DNA of 26,437 nucleotides. Origin: Promethearchaeota archaeon. GTDB taxonomy: Archaea; Asgardarchaeota; Lokiarchaeia; Sigynarchaeales; SOKP01. Shown here piece after piece: positions 1 to 8,301 of this stretch; position 1 is the first letter of the stretch, and the number at the start of each line of letters is the position of its first letter. The position numbers were made by a program, and so were the translations under genes. The stretch spans positions 1 to 26,437 of the forward strand of contig JAHLWV010000006.1 of assembly GCA_019057735.1 (NCBI GenBank), in the 5' to 3' direction. Below the pieces are notes generated by a model. It was given only the letters and a program-made list of their open reading frames with translations. It was not told where the DNA came from and made no database searches.

Positions 1-707
1 GCTTGATCTTCTACGATAACAACGCGTTTGACAATTGGATACATTTCATACGGTGTGTAAAAAGTGGTAGCGCCGTCCCAAGGAATTTGATAATCCCAAG
101 GATTTATTGTATCATACCACCCAAATTGTCCAATATATTGAGATAAATTCCAACTTTCGGTGAAGTAGTCTGTCCAATCGTTAACATCTACCCAATATGT
201 ATCTCTATTCCTTAAATCACCATTTCCAGTCAAATTTCCAGTAATTATATAGGTACGATCAATATTCCACTTTGCTACAGTTGCGTTCCATGCTGACCCA
301 TCGTGAAAGTCTACATTATCGCGTAGAGTGTAAGTTATATTAGCTACGCCTCCTCTATTAACAAATCCTTTATCATTCATTTCCTCAGGCCAGAAATCAA
401 ACACCCAATCGGTTGCTAGCACAGGAATATATGTTTCAGACTTGTAAACACCTTGTGAAAGGCCTCTATCATACACATCATTTGTTGCAAATAGATATTC
501 CGTAGTTGCTGGTTGCAACCACAAATCAACAATACCATAAGCTCCTGTTATTGGGATATCCCAATCTTCAGCGGGAGAACCAGTCAATCCAATTCTAAAA
601 CGATTTACTGTTTGTGCTGTCTTTAAGTCTGCCGTAACACCTATAATTGGAAATAGAAACGATCCAATTAATAAGCTTAGTATTAAAAATTTTGTTATTA
701 TTTTCAT
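1..707 (-). CDS. ABC importer substrate-binding protein, family 5 (partial, C-terminus off window)
   Basis: Extracellular binding protein that would capture the ligand (peptide, opine, nickel or sugar class) for the importer encoded on the other strand. The minus-strand frame is open from an ATG at 707 to the left edge, giving about 235 residues. It begins with a hydrophobic signal sequence (MKIITKFLILSLLIGSFLF) followed by a polar mature region with no clear lipobox cysteine. Later segments such as NITYTLRDNVDFHDGS are typical of SBP_bac_5 proteins (family knowledge: the 'F.LR..v.FhDG' block). A Shine-Dalgarno GGAGA lies 8 bases before the ATG. It is divergent from the permease/ATPase operon. 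The ligand cannot be told from this fragment, and any C-terminal membrane anchor, common in archaeal members, lies outside. Confidence 0.9.
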   Translation of the reverse strand, partial: MKIITKFLILSLLIGSFLFPIIGVTADLKTAQTVNRFRIGLTGSPAEDWDIPITGAYGIVDLWLQPATTEYLFATNDVYDRGLSQGVYKSETYIPVLATDWVFDFWPEEMNDKGFVNRGGVANITYTLRDNVDFHDGSAWNATVAKWNIDRTYIITGNLTGNGDLRNRDTYWVDVNDWTDYFTESWNLSQYIGQFGWYDTINPWDYQIPWDGATTFYTPYEMYPIVKRVVIVEDQ

Positions 708-726
708 ATTTAATATCTCCTTTATT

Positions 727-773
727 ACTTCTTAAAGAATTTAAAGAACTTACTTCTCAAAAAATTTAAAGAA
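727..773. repeat. Two-copy 22-bp tandem direct repeat in the leader of the binding-protein gene
   Basis: Two copies, 727-748 and 752-773, share 20 of 22 bases (period 25). The core AATTTAAAGAA is identical in both, and both begin ACTTCT. The pair lies just upstream of the Shine-Dalgarno of the minus-strand binding-protein gene, so it would be transcribed in the 5' leader or act as a double operator. Function is inferred from position only. Confidence 0.6.
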
Positions 774-827
774 ATTTATGTTAGATAAATTTACAATGTA
801 AATTACTAAATAGTTAGGTTAATTTTG

Positions 828-835
828 TATATAAA
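828..835 (-). promoter_or_regulatory. Candidate archaeal TATA box for the binding-protein gene
   Basis: Read on the minus strand this is TTTATATA, an exact match to the archaeal box A consensus. Transcription would start about 25 bases further along the minus strand, giving a leader of roughly 95 bases that contains the tandem repeat. The 708-992 gap between the divergent genes otherwise holds no coding signal. It contains this box, the repeat, and a second TATA-like stretch facing the other way at 884-893. Confidence 0.4.
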
Positions 836-883
836 GGTTTATACTCGAAAAGTTTATTGTACATAATTTGAGATTTGAATTAA

Positions 884-893
884 ATTATAAATA
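884..893 (+). promoter_or_regulatory. Candidate TATA box for the importer operon
   Basis: ATTATAAATA on the plus strand, about 100 bases before the ATG of the small membrane protein. It is the best TATA-like match in the plus direction in this gap. The sequence is almost palindromic, so direction is uncertain. Confidence 0.3.
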
Positions 894-992
894 TTAGAAC
901 AATATTATTACTTTCAAGTACGATAATTAGGAAATTTATTGATGTAATATAAAGTGAATCTCATCTCAACGGATAAAAAGAGAGAAGGAACC

Positions 993-1493
993 ATGCAAAA
1001 TAATAACGAAAAAGAAAAAGGATATTTCAAGATTGAATGGGGAAGACAAGGGGGGGTTATCTTTGGTTATATTGTTGTTTTATTAGGATATTATGGTATA
1101 ATAGCAAACACTGTGATGTTTGATCAGTATGGAAGTTGGATTTCTTTTGCAGAAATGGATAAGAGTCTTCTTATTTTTACATATCAAACTTACTTTCAAT
1201 CATTCTTCTTACCAGCATTATTATTATTGCTTATAAGTTTTTTACTTACTTATAAAGAAGAAACTCCTCAATATGGGATCAAGGCTTCAATTTGGATAGT
1301 TCCTATTCTTATCGCTCAAGGTTTTATTTTTTATTTTATAATGTTTGGTTTCTCAATGGAACCTTTTATTCTGCAATTTGCTTCTATTGAAGGATATTTT
1401 AATCTATTAGTATTGTATGGCTTAGTAATATCCGGTTCAGTATTCGGAATGAAATTGAAACAGCGTAGTATAAAAAAACGTAAATTTAGATAG
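993..1493 (+). CDS. Small multi-pass membrane protein at the head of the importer operon, unrecognised
   Basis: 166 residues if started at the ATG at 993, which has a purine-rich AAGGA just upstream. An in-frame GTG at 954 would add 13 residues but has no ribosome-binding site. After a charged N-terminus there are four clear hydrophobic segments (around residues 20-42, 67-88, 95-118 and 130-150) and a very basic C-terminal tail ending KQRSIKKRKFR, suggesting a cytoplasmic C-terminus. No family is recognised. It lies 37 bases before the first permease and is probably co-transcribed with it, so an accessory role in the importer is plausible. That is inference from position only. Confidence 0.7.
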   Translation: MQNNNEKEKGYFKIEWGRQGGVIFGYIVVLLGYYGIIANTVMFDQYGSWISFAEMDKSLLIFTYQTYFQSFFLPALLLLLISFLLTYKEETPQYGIKASIWIVPILIAQGFIFYFIMFGFSMEPFILQFASIEGYFNLLVLYGLVISGSVFGMKLKQRSIKKRKFR

Positions 1494-1530
1494 TAATTAA
1501 ATAAATTTAAGAATCTAATGGAGAAAAAAA

Positions 1531-2598
1531 ATGAAACGCAAATCTCAAAACATGGTAAAATATGTTATTAAACGAATTTTAATAATGTTTCCAATGTTAA
1601 TAGCAGTTCTCATTTTTACATGGTTATTATCCCATATGATGTCTGTCAATCCTGTTACAAACAGAATTGGATTTGTATTAGACCCCGATGTATACCAAAG
1701 AGAGTTGATTAGAATTGGATTTTACGATCCATGGTATATTAAACTTGGAAATTATCTTCGAGATTTCTTTACAGGTCAATGGGGTGAATCATACATAGTT
1801 CAACCTGGTACTCCAGTGCTCGAAATTATTGGCACTGTGTTTCCAAAAACAATAGAATTGATGATATTTCCAATAGTAGTTGTTCCAATAATTGCTGTCA
1901 AACTCGGTATATCATCCGCTAAAAACAAAAATAAACCGAAAGATATCGTCATTCGACTTGCTGCTATTGTTGGGGCAGGATTTCCTGTCTTTTGGATCGC
2001 AACGTTAGTTCAAAGGTTTGTTGGTATTGGTATAAGAAATTTTACTTATGGTGTTTTTGATATAGAGGTTGTGTTTGGAAATACCCCAGGATTACCTGTA
2101 CCTGTTCCTCCTGGTGGATTCAGTACAGGGTTTCGAATTATTGATAGTTTTTTGTATAATGATCAAATTTATCTATGGGATTCGTTAATACATTTATTAC
2201 TGCCAATGATTTGTATGACTTTAGTTTCATTAGCGGGTATTACCAGATTAACTCGTTCCAGCATGTTAGAGGTAATGGATCAAGATTATATTAGAACCGC
2301 ACGTGCTAAAGGTGTTCTTGAAAAGGATGTAATAAATAAGCATGCACTTCGGAATGCTTTACTCCCAACAAGTAACCTTATTATTGGGGGGACTGCCTCC
2401 GCTTTATTAGGATCACTTTTTATTGAGATAACATTCAATTATAGGGGTTTTGGATATTATATGGTTCAATCAATATTTGCGGGTGATTATTTAGTGATAA
2501 ATGGATTATTGGTATTTTCTGTAATAATCATACTAGTTGGAACTCTTGTTGCTGATGTTATGTATACAATAATTGATCCAAGAATAGTATATAAATAA
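1531..2598 (+). CDS. Peptide-type ABC importer permease, DppB/OppB family
   Basis: Membrane permease, one half of the channel of a peptide/opine/nickel importer. The 355 residues are close to the family norm. There is an N-terminal membrane helix (KRILIMFPMLIAVLIFTWLL) and a large external loop. Further helices include the C-terminal one (LVFSVIIILVGTLVADVMY). The cytoplasmic coupling helix has the EAA-type motif around residues 251-272, ARAKG...HALRNALLP, which docks on the ATPase. Ribosome-binding purines (TGGAG) precede the ATG at 1531. It sits 17 bases before the second permease, with which it should form a heterodimer. Family assignment is secure; substrate is unknown. Confidence 0.93.
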   Translation: MKRKSQNMVKYVIKRILIMFPMLIAVLIFTWLLSHMMSVNPVTNRIGFVLDPDVYQRELIRIGFYDPWYIKLGNYLRDFFTGQWGESYIVQPGTPVLEIIGTVFPKTIELMIFPIVVVPIIAVKLGISSAKNKNKPKDIVIRLAAIVGAGFPVFWIATLVQRFVGIGIRNFTYGVFDIEVVFGNTPGLPVPVPPGGFSTGFRIIDSFLYNDQIYLWDSLIHLLLPMICMTLVSLAGITRLTRSSMLEVMDQDYIRTARAKGVLEKDVINKHALRNALLPTSNLIIGGTASALLGSLFIEITFNYRGFGYYMVQSIFAGDYLVINGLLVFSVIIILVGTLVADVMYTIIDPRIVYK

Positions 2599-2615
2599 AA
2601 ATGAGGTAAATCATC

Positions 2616-3611
2616 ATGACAGATCAAATTGTAGTAGAACATTTAAAATATAAGGAAAAATCTCGAAGGAAAAAGGAGAATTTTATTCGTTTATTGAAAT
2701 TCTATTTACTCCCTGGATGGCGCGATCCAGAATTTACTAAGCAACAAAACATAGTAGAAATGATTAAATCTAAAAGACGATTATTTCGTCGTCTCATTAC
2801 ACCCTTAACAATTATAGGATTAATTATGATCCTATTCATTGCAGTTATGGCCGTGTATGCTCCTTGGCTTACACCTTACACTATAGATGAATTAGCTATG
2901 CCCTATTTACCTCCCGGTGGTATACCTTTTGAAGATCCTTCATCGGCGCATCCTTTAGGTACAACAAAATTTGCGTATGACCTTCTTGGAAGGCTAATAT
3001 GGGGGGCTAGGACAACTCTCACCGCCGCAGCACTTCCTGTTTTTATTTCAATTATTGGTGGTATAATTTTAGGAACAATTTCAGCATATTTCGGTGGTTG
3101 GGTTGATACCGTAATGATGCGGTTTGTAGATTTTATGTATTCATTTCCAACATTGATACTTGTAATAATTATTAGTCCCATGTTGGGAGGTGAATTATTT
3201 AATCTTTTACTTATTTGGGGTCTGCTATATATACCTGTGAACACAAGATTTGTGAGATCGTTAGTACTCCAAGTTAAACAGAATCTTTATGTTAGAGCAG
3301 CTGTAACTGGAGGTGCTGATAAAATGAAGGTAATGTTTAAACATGTGTTCCCAAATGCAATTTCACCAATGATTATTTCAATTTTCGGAGCAATGGGATT
3401 ATCTGTTTTAGGATTTGCAAGCATAGCATTTTTAGGTTTAGGGGACCAAACAATAACAGATTGGGGAACAGATATCATGTACTCAAGAGCACGAATGACG
3501 GCAATAGGGCCAGCATTTTGGCCTGGACTCTTTATCGGAATAGCTGCCATCGGATTCATATTAATAGGGGATGGTTTGAGGGATGCACTTGATCCCAGGT
3601 TAAAAATTTAA
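2616..3611 (+). CDS. Peptide-type ABC importer permease, DppC/OppC family
   Basis: Second permease of the importer, 331 residues. A basic cytoplasmic N-terminal extension of about 65 residues (rich in K and R) precedes the first helix, LTIIGLIMILFIAVMAVYAPWL. The segment HPLGTTKFAYDLLGRLIWGARTTL is characteristic of the OppC N-terminal region. The EAA-type loop is VRAAVTGG...FKHVFPNAISP around residues 226-247. The C-terminus ends GDGLRDALDPRLK, a hallmark of DppC/OppC proteins. A GAGGT ribosome-binding site precedes the ATG. The stop codon is followed after two bases by the ribosome-binding site of the ATPase gene, so the genes are tightly coupled. Confidence 0.93.
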   Translation: MTDQIVVEHLKYKEKSRRKKENFIRLLKFYLLPGWRDPEFTKQQNIVEMIKSKRRLFRRLITPLTIIGLIMILFIAVMAVYAPWLTPYTIDELAMPYLPPGGIPFEDPSSAHPLGTTKFAYDLLGRLIWGARTTLTAAALPVFISIIGGIILGTISAYFGGWVDTVMMRFVDFMYSFPTLILVIIISPMLGGELFNLLLIWGLLYIPVNTRFVRSLVLQVKQNLYVRAAVTGGADKMKVMFKHVFPNAISPMIISIFGAMGLSVLGFASIAFLGLGDQTITDWGTDIMYSRARMTAIGPAFWPGLFIGIAAIGFILIGDGLRDALDPRLKI

Positions 3612-3628
3612 AAGAGAGGAGAAGAGAA

Positions 3629-5554
3629 ATTTTAGGGATATTATTACAGACATATCGTGCAAATTGGGGTTTAGCTTTAATCGAAGCTATATTTGCAGCG
3701 TTGATACTATATATTGTAGTGGTTCTTATAAACAGACTTCTTCCAGAACAGAATAAAATACCTACAAAAATATTCGGTAGAAGTGCATCAATTTGCTCCT
3801 TAATCCTTTTTGGAATAAGTATCGGGATAAGATATATATTTGAATTCCTTGGATATTGGGGAGAAATATTTAGAGATTTAAATAATGATCAATTATTTTT
3901 CGCGATAATGATAACTCTCTTTTATCCACTCCTTAAGATCTTTTTGAAACGGTTTGGAAAATCTGAAAATTTAAACATAGAAGATATCCTTGACATTCAA
4001 TTTAAAAAAGTTTTTAAATATTTTACATTATCTATATGGATTATTGCGGGTTTATTTCTATCAATTGATCTATTACAGATTGAAACATATAACCCTGATA
4101 TCTTTTATCTTGGTTTTATATGGATTTTTGGAACAATTATAATCGATATTATAATAACCTATATAATTAATATAACTAAATCTAATGAAAAAAAACTTCC
4201 CAAAGAGTTATTAAGAAATTCCATGATTACTGGAGCTATGCTTGCATCAGTAGTTTGGTCAATCCAGTTATTTATTTTTGAAATCTATTTAAATCGCTTT
4301 TTCGGTATAAATTTAATAGAGCAAGATATTCGGATACTCTTTGGAGTAGTTTCGCTTGTGTATTTCACAGTCTTTTATGTTTCCTTAAAATATAAATTCC
4401 TCCCCGATGCTACTAGGGCAAGTGAAGTGAAAATCAAAAAAGCTCTTGATTTAGAGAAAACCGAACAAGCTGTTTTGAAAGATATTGAGAAGAATAAGAT
4501 AATTTTAAATGTAAAAGATCTCACGACCTACTTTTACACAGAAGAGGGTGTTGTTCGTGCTGTAGAAGGCGTTTCATTTACGATATACGAAGGTGAGACT
4601 CTTGGTCTTGTAGGAGAAACTGGATGCGGAAAGTCGGTTACTGCCTTATCTATTCTTCAGGTTGTTCGTCCTCCGGGCGTAATTGAGAAGGGAGAAGTTC
4701 ACTTCAATGGGGAAGATCTATTACAAAAATCCGATCTTGAAATGGCAAAGTATCGTGGGAAGGATATAACTATGATATTTCAAGATCCCTTAAATTCTAT
4801 TAATCCAGTTTTTAAAATTGGAAACCAAATTTCTGAAGTCTATCAATTACACATGGAAAATGAACTATTAATTGAAGCCGCAAAACACCCAGATAAAAGT
4901 ATTTATAGTGTTGCTCGTGAATGGAGCCAAGAATTACTCAGAAAACTAAATATCCCGTATCCAGAGGTGATTTTTGATCGATATCCTCATGAATTAAGCG
5001 GTGGAATGCGCCAAAGAGTTCAAATTGCCATGGGACTCGCATGCAGTCCAAAACTTTTAATAGCAGATGAACCTACCACTGCTTTGGATGTTACTATTCA
5101 AAATCAAATCCTCAAACTAATGAAGGAAATGAAACAACAATACAATACTTCGATACTTTTCATTACTCATGATTTAGGTATTATTTCAAAAATGTGTGAC
5201 CGCGTAGCAGTAATGTATAGCGGTAATATAGTCGAATATGGTGAACTAGAAAGATTATTTACAAAACCATATCATCCGTATACCAAAGGTTTAATAGCCT
5301 CTGTTCCAGTAGTAGGTAAAAGAAAAGAATCGTTAAATGTAATTCCTGGTATGGTTCCAAATTTAATTTATCCCCCTTCAGGGTGCAGATTCCATCCTCG
5401 GTGTACATACTGTTTTGAACCATGTGATTCAATTGTTCCAGAAACTCAAGAAGTGGATTCAAACTATTTTGTTGCTTGTCATCTCTATGATCCAAAATAT
5501 GAAATACAAGCTAAAGTCTCAATTGAAAAAGCAGAGAAAAGTGATTTTTCATAG
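3629..5554 (+). CDS. DppD/OppD-type ABC ATPase with N-terminal seven-helix membrane domain (ATT start)
   Basis: ATPase subunit expected to power the importer. With the ATT start it has 641 residues, about twice the usual 320-340. Residues 10-255 hold about seven hydrophobic segments with no recognised family. A charged linker follows, then a complete nucleotide-binding domain: Walker A GETGCGKS (329-336), signature LSGGMRQR, Walker [13 protein letters not shown], and H-loop ITHD. The C-terminal oligopeptide-transporter extension has GCRFHPRC plus two more cysteines, the set that can bind an iron-sulfur cluster in this family. Start choice: a strong GAGAGGAG (3614-3621) lies 7 bases before ATT at 3629. 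The first canonical codon, TTG at 3701, has no ribosome-binding site and lies inside the first helix. The N-terminus from ATT aligns with the paralogue at 5620. Confidence 0.88.
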   Translation: MLGILLQTYRANWGLALIEAIFAALILYIVVVLINRLLPEQNKIPTKIFGRSASICSLILFGISIGIRYIFEFLGYWGEIFRDLNNDQLFFAIMITLFYPLLKIFLKRFGKSENLNIEDILDIQFKKVFKYFTLSIWIIAGLFLSIDLLQIETYNPDIFYLGFIWIFGTIIIDIIITYIINITKSNEKKLPKELLRNSMITGAMLASVVWSIQLFIFEIYLNRFFGINLIEQDIRILFGVVSLVYFTVFYVSLKYKFLPDATRASEVKIKKALDLEKTEQAVLKDIEKNKIILNVKDLTTYFYTEEGVVRAVEGVSFTIYEGETLGLVGETGCGKSVTALSILQVVRPPGVIEKGEVHFNGEDLLQKSDLEMAKYRGKDITMIFQDPLNSINPVFKIGNQISEVYQLHMENELLIEAAKHPDKSIYSVAREWSQELLRKLNIPYPEVIFDRYPHELSGGMRQRVQIAMGLACSPKLLIADEPTTALDVTIQNQILKLMKEMKQQYNTSILFITHDLGIISKMCDRVAVMYSGNIVEYGELERLFTKPYHPYTKGLIASVPVVGKRKESLNVIPGMVPNLIYPPSGCRFHPRCTYCFEPCDSIVPETQEVDSNYFVACHLYDPKYEIQAKVSIEKAEKSDFS

Positions 5555-5619
5555 ATAATAGTAATTTAAAAGAAATAAATTAAAAAACAAGAAGAAAAAA
5601 ATACAGATTGGAGTTTATT

Positions 5620-7347
5620 ATGTTTTCTCAGATGATTAACAATTTCACAGTTCAATGGGAGATTACTTTCATTATTATATTATATGTTATAGGAACCTTT
5701 ATTACAAGATGGTATGCTAAAGAGAAAAGATGGTCGCAATCTCTGTTAAAAGCATTAATTGTACAAATACCTTGGTTATTTATTTCACTCGAATTTTCGA
5801 TTTTAACTTTGTTTTTTCCGGTTAATGAGATTTTTGTTATTTATATTCCTTTCATAAAAGTAGCTCTAATCTCCTTAGTTGGGATGATTGTTGTAAGCAG
5901 GATCTATGAAAAAGTTTTAGGAACAGCTGCAGTATTCATCGTTCTAATCCAAGTTATATTATTTGTTCTGGTTAATTTATTTGACCTTCTGAACAATGTA
6001 TTACTAATTTTCATAGAAATCGCTCAAATTGGAACTAATCAATATTTTGGGGGTCAAATAATGTATATAATATCTGTATTTTTAATTCTTGGAGTTGCTG
6101 TCTTCTATTCTCATTGGGGAGACAAGATGCAACTAGTCAAATCTAAAAAGCTAATCGCAATAATCAGCATAACTCCTGGTTTTTTTATTTTTACTTATAG
6201 CTATCTTAATCTCTATTTAAGTTTTTATTCGGTTTTTTCTCTATATCTTATGCTAAGTTTATTAGGTGTATTAATAACAGCGATTATAATAAAACAAATT
6301 GCCTATAAGAGTATTCCATACCATGAAATTAGAGAATTAGTAGTCCTTGAACAAGGAAAAAAACTTTTACAAGTAAATGATCTAGTAGTTCATTACCCTC
6401 TTCTAGCAGGAATGCTTAAAAGACAAATAGGTGCAGTTAAAGCAGTTAATGGTGTAAATTTTGAAATAAAAACAGGTGAAACGCTTGGTTTAGTTGGAGA
6501 AAGTGGATGTGGAAAAACAACAGTCGCAAATGCAATTTTAGGTATAGTTGAAAAAACATCTGGAGAAATAGTTTTTAACGATAAACCAATCCCTGAGGAA
6601 TACCCTAAAGATATAAGGCGAAAAATTCAAATTGTTTTCCAAGATCCAGATGCTTCATTAAATCCACGAATGAAAATAGTTAATATTATCGCAGAACCTT
6701 TAAAGAATTTATTGGGCATTACAAAAAAGGACGAAATTAGGAAATATGTCTTAAAGTTATTAGAACAAGTGTCCTTGAAGCGAGAACACATGGATCGTTA
6801 TCCTCATGAATTTTCTGGAGGGCAAAAGCAGAGAATTATCATAGCAAGAGCGTTAGCATCAAATCCGGAGTTAATAATTTTAGATGAACCAACATCAGCA
6901 TTAGATGTATCAGTTCAAGCCCAAATTCTTAATCTACTCAAAGATTTACAAAAAACTTATGGATATGGATTTCTTTTTATTACTCATAATCTTTCTGTTG
7001 CAAATCATATAGCTAATAGAATTGCCGTAATGTATCTTGGTAAATTTGTAGAAGTTGGACAAACAGATCAAATTTTTAATAAACCAACCCATCCTTATAC
7101 TCAAGCCTTATTATCATCCATATCCGAAATTGATGTAAAGAATCGTGAAATAACATTTGTTATCCAAGGAGAGGTACCTAGCCCGATAGCACCTCCTCCA
7201 GGGTGTACATTTAATCCACGATGCGTTTCTGATGCGCGTACGAAAGAGTGTGAGTTTGATCTTCCTCATAAAATTAAGATTGAAGAAGATCATTATATTT
7301 GGTGCGTAAATCCACCAGTAGGTTTTACTCCACTAGAAGATAAATAA
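5620..7347 (+). CDS. DppF/OppF-type ABC ATPase with N-terminal seven-helix membrane domain
   Basis: Second ATPase, 575 residues. It has the same architecture as its neighbour: about seven hydrophobic helices in residues 12-228, a linker, and an ABC domain from about residue 248. Motifs are Walker A GESGCGKT (293-300), Q-loop VFQDPDASLNPRM (DppF style), signature FSGGQKQR, Walker B LIILDEPTSALD and H-loop ITHN. The C-terminal extension has GCTFNPRC plus two later cysteines. The ATG at 5620 is chosen because GGAG at 5610-5613 precedes it by 6 bases; an in-frame TTG at 5608 overlaps that site and would add four residues. It should pair with the upstream ATPase as DppD/DppF heterodimers do. The membrane domains of the two are similar in layout, so the fusion probably predates their duplication (inference). 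Confidence 0.9.
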   Translation: MFSQMINNFTVQWEITFIIILYVIGTFITRWYAKEKRWSQSLLKALIVQIPWLFISLEFSILTLFFPVNEIFVIYIPFIKVALISLVGMIVVSRIYEKVLGTAAVFIVLIQVILFVLVNLFDLLNNVLLIFIEIAQIGTNQYFGGQIMYIISVFLILGVAVFYSHWGDKMQLVKSKKLIAIISITPGFFIFTYSYLNLYLSFYSVFSLYLMLSLLGVLITAIIIKQIAYKSIPYHEIRELVVLEQGKKLLQVNDLVVHYPLLAGMLKRQIGAVKAVNGVNFEIKTGETLGLVGESGCGKTTVANAILGIVEKTSGEIVFNDKPIPEEYPKDIRRKIQIVFQDPDASLNPRMKIVNIIAEPLKNLLGITKKDEIRKYVLKLLEQVSLKREHMDRYPHEFSGGQKQRIIIARALASNPELIILDEPTSALDVSVQAQILNLLKDLQKTYGYGFLFITHNLSVANHIANRIAVMYLGKFVEVGQTDQIFNKPTHPYTQALLSSISEIDVKNREITFVIQGEVPSPIAPPPGCTFNPRCVSDARTKECEFDLPHKIKIEEDHYIWCVNPPVGFTPLEDK

Positions 7348-7401
7348 TAGAAATAAAACTAAATCATTACTGATAATCATAATATCTAAAAAAGTAAGTG
7401 T

Positions 7402-8301
7402 ATGAAAGAATTAAAAAACAAAAATTGTTTAATTACTGGTGCTTCAAGTGGGATTGGACGCTCGTTCGCATTAGCGCTAGCAAAAGAAGGGATGAACCTT
7501 TTTATCACAGATATTAATGTGGAAGGTTTAGAAAAGGTCAAAACTGAAATTGAAGAATTAGGAGCAACCGTATATTCTGATCGGTGTGACGTGTCAAAAT
7601 TTGAAGACTTCAAAAAAATAGCCAAAAATTTCTATTCCCAATTAGGTGATGTAGATCTTTTAATCAATAATGCCGGAATTGCCATTGCTGGAGGAATAGA
7701 GAGTTTAGAAATAGAAGACTGGAAAAAAGTGCTAGATGTAAATTTAATGAGTATAATCTATTCACTAAAGGTGTTTGTACCACGCATGGTTGAAAAAGGT
7801 TCTGGTCATATAGTAAATGTATCTTCAGGATCGGGGCTTTTTGGATCCTCAGAACCACTTCCATACATCACCTCTAAATTTGCTGTTGTAGGACTATCAG
7901 AAGCTTTATTTTCTCGTCTAAAACCTGCTGGGATAAATGTATCTGTTATTGTTCCCACGATAATAAAGACGAATATTTGGACTACGAGTGAAATCAAGAC
8001 TTCACCAAAATTATTGGAAGATTTTGGAAAGGAAAAAATTGAAAAAATATATGAAGAGTTAATAGAACTGATATCTAAAAGTGGCATGTCATCTGATAGA
8101 GCTGTAAAAAAATATATTCGTGGAATAAAAAAAAACCAATTATATGTTTTTGATAATAAAACTTTATTAGAAATTTTAGCCTTGAAAGGAAGAGATCTTC
8201 AAGAATATGAGAAATTTTTAATAGATTATCAAGACACGAATGCTAAAAATATGCTAGAGTATTTTCATAAATACGGAATAAATATTGAAGATTACATGTA
8301 A
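7402..8301 (+). CDS. Short-chain dehydrogenase/reductase (SDR), classical type
   Basis: NAD(P)-dependent oxidoreductase, 299 residues, probably acting on an alcohol or ketone (possibly a 3-hydroxyacyl-CoA). The Rossmann motif TGASSGIG is at 12-19. An Asp at the end of the second strand (ITDIN, D37) favours NAD over NADP. NNAG is at 89-92, with catalytic Ser near 141-142 and YITSK giving Tyr155 and Lys159. About 50 residues beyond the usual 250 form a C-terminal helical extension (ending near LEYFHKYGINIEDYM), as in some steroid- or lipid-acting SDRs. It starts 54 bases after the importer operon and could be read from it or from its own promoter. Its stop abuts the stop of the convergent hydrolase with no gap. 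The substrate is unknown. Confidence 0.9.
   Translation: MKELKNKNCLITGASSGIGRSFALALAKEGMNLFITDINVEGLEKVKTEIEELGATVYSDRCDVSKFEDFKKIAKNFYSQLGDVDLLINNAGIAIAGGIESLEIEDWKKVLDVNLMSIIYSLKVFVPRMVEKGSGHIVNVSSGSGLFGSSEPLPYITSKFAVVGLSEALFSRLKPAGINVSVIVPTIIKTNIWTTSEIKTSPKLLEDFGKEKIEKIYEELIELISKSGMSSDRAVKKYIRGIKKNQLYVFDNKTLLEILALKGRDLQEYEKFLIDYQDTNAKNMLEYFHKYGINIEDYM

Noticed and set aside
708..992. Possible small RNA or tRNA in the divergent region, and in the other intergenic gaps
   Set aside because: No cloverleaf, T-arm (GGTTCRA) or stable GC-rich fold was seen; the gaps are AT-rich and short.
2903..3559. Open frames on the minus strand inside the second permease
   Set aside because: They lie opposite a well-conserved permease gene, show no ribosome-binding site or family motif, and are composition shadows. 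The same holds for the other frames opposite real genes.
3701..3703. TTG at 3701 as start of the first ATPase gene
   Set aside because: No ribosome-binding site precedes it and it falls inside the first membrane helix; the aligned N-terminus of the paralogue and the strong site at 3614-3621 favour ATT at 3629.
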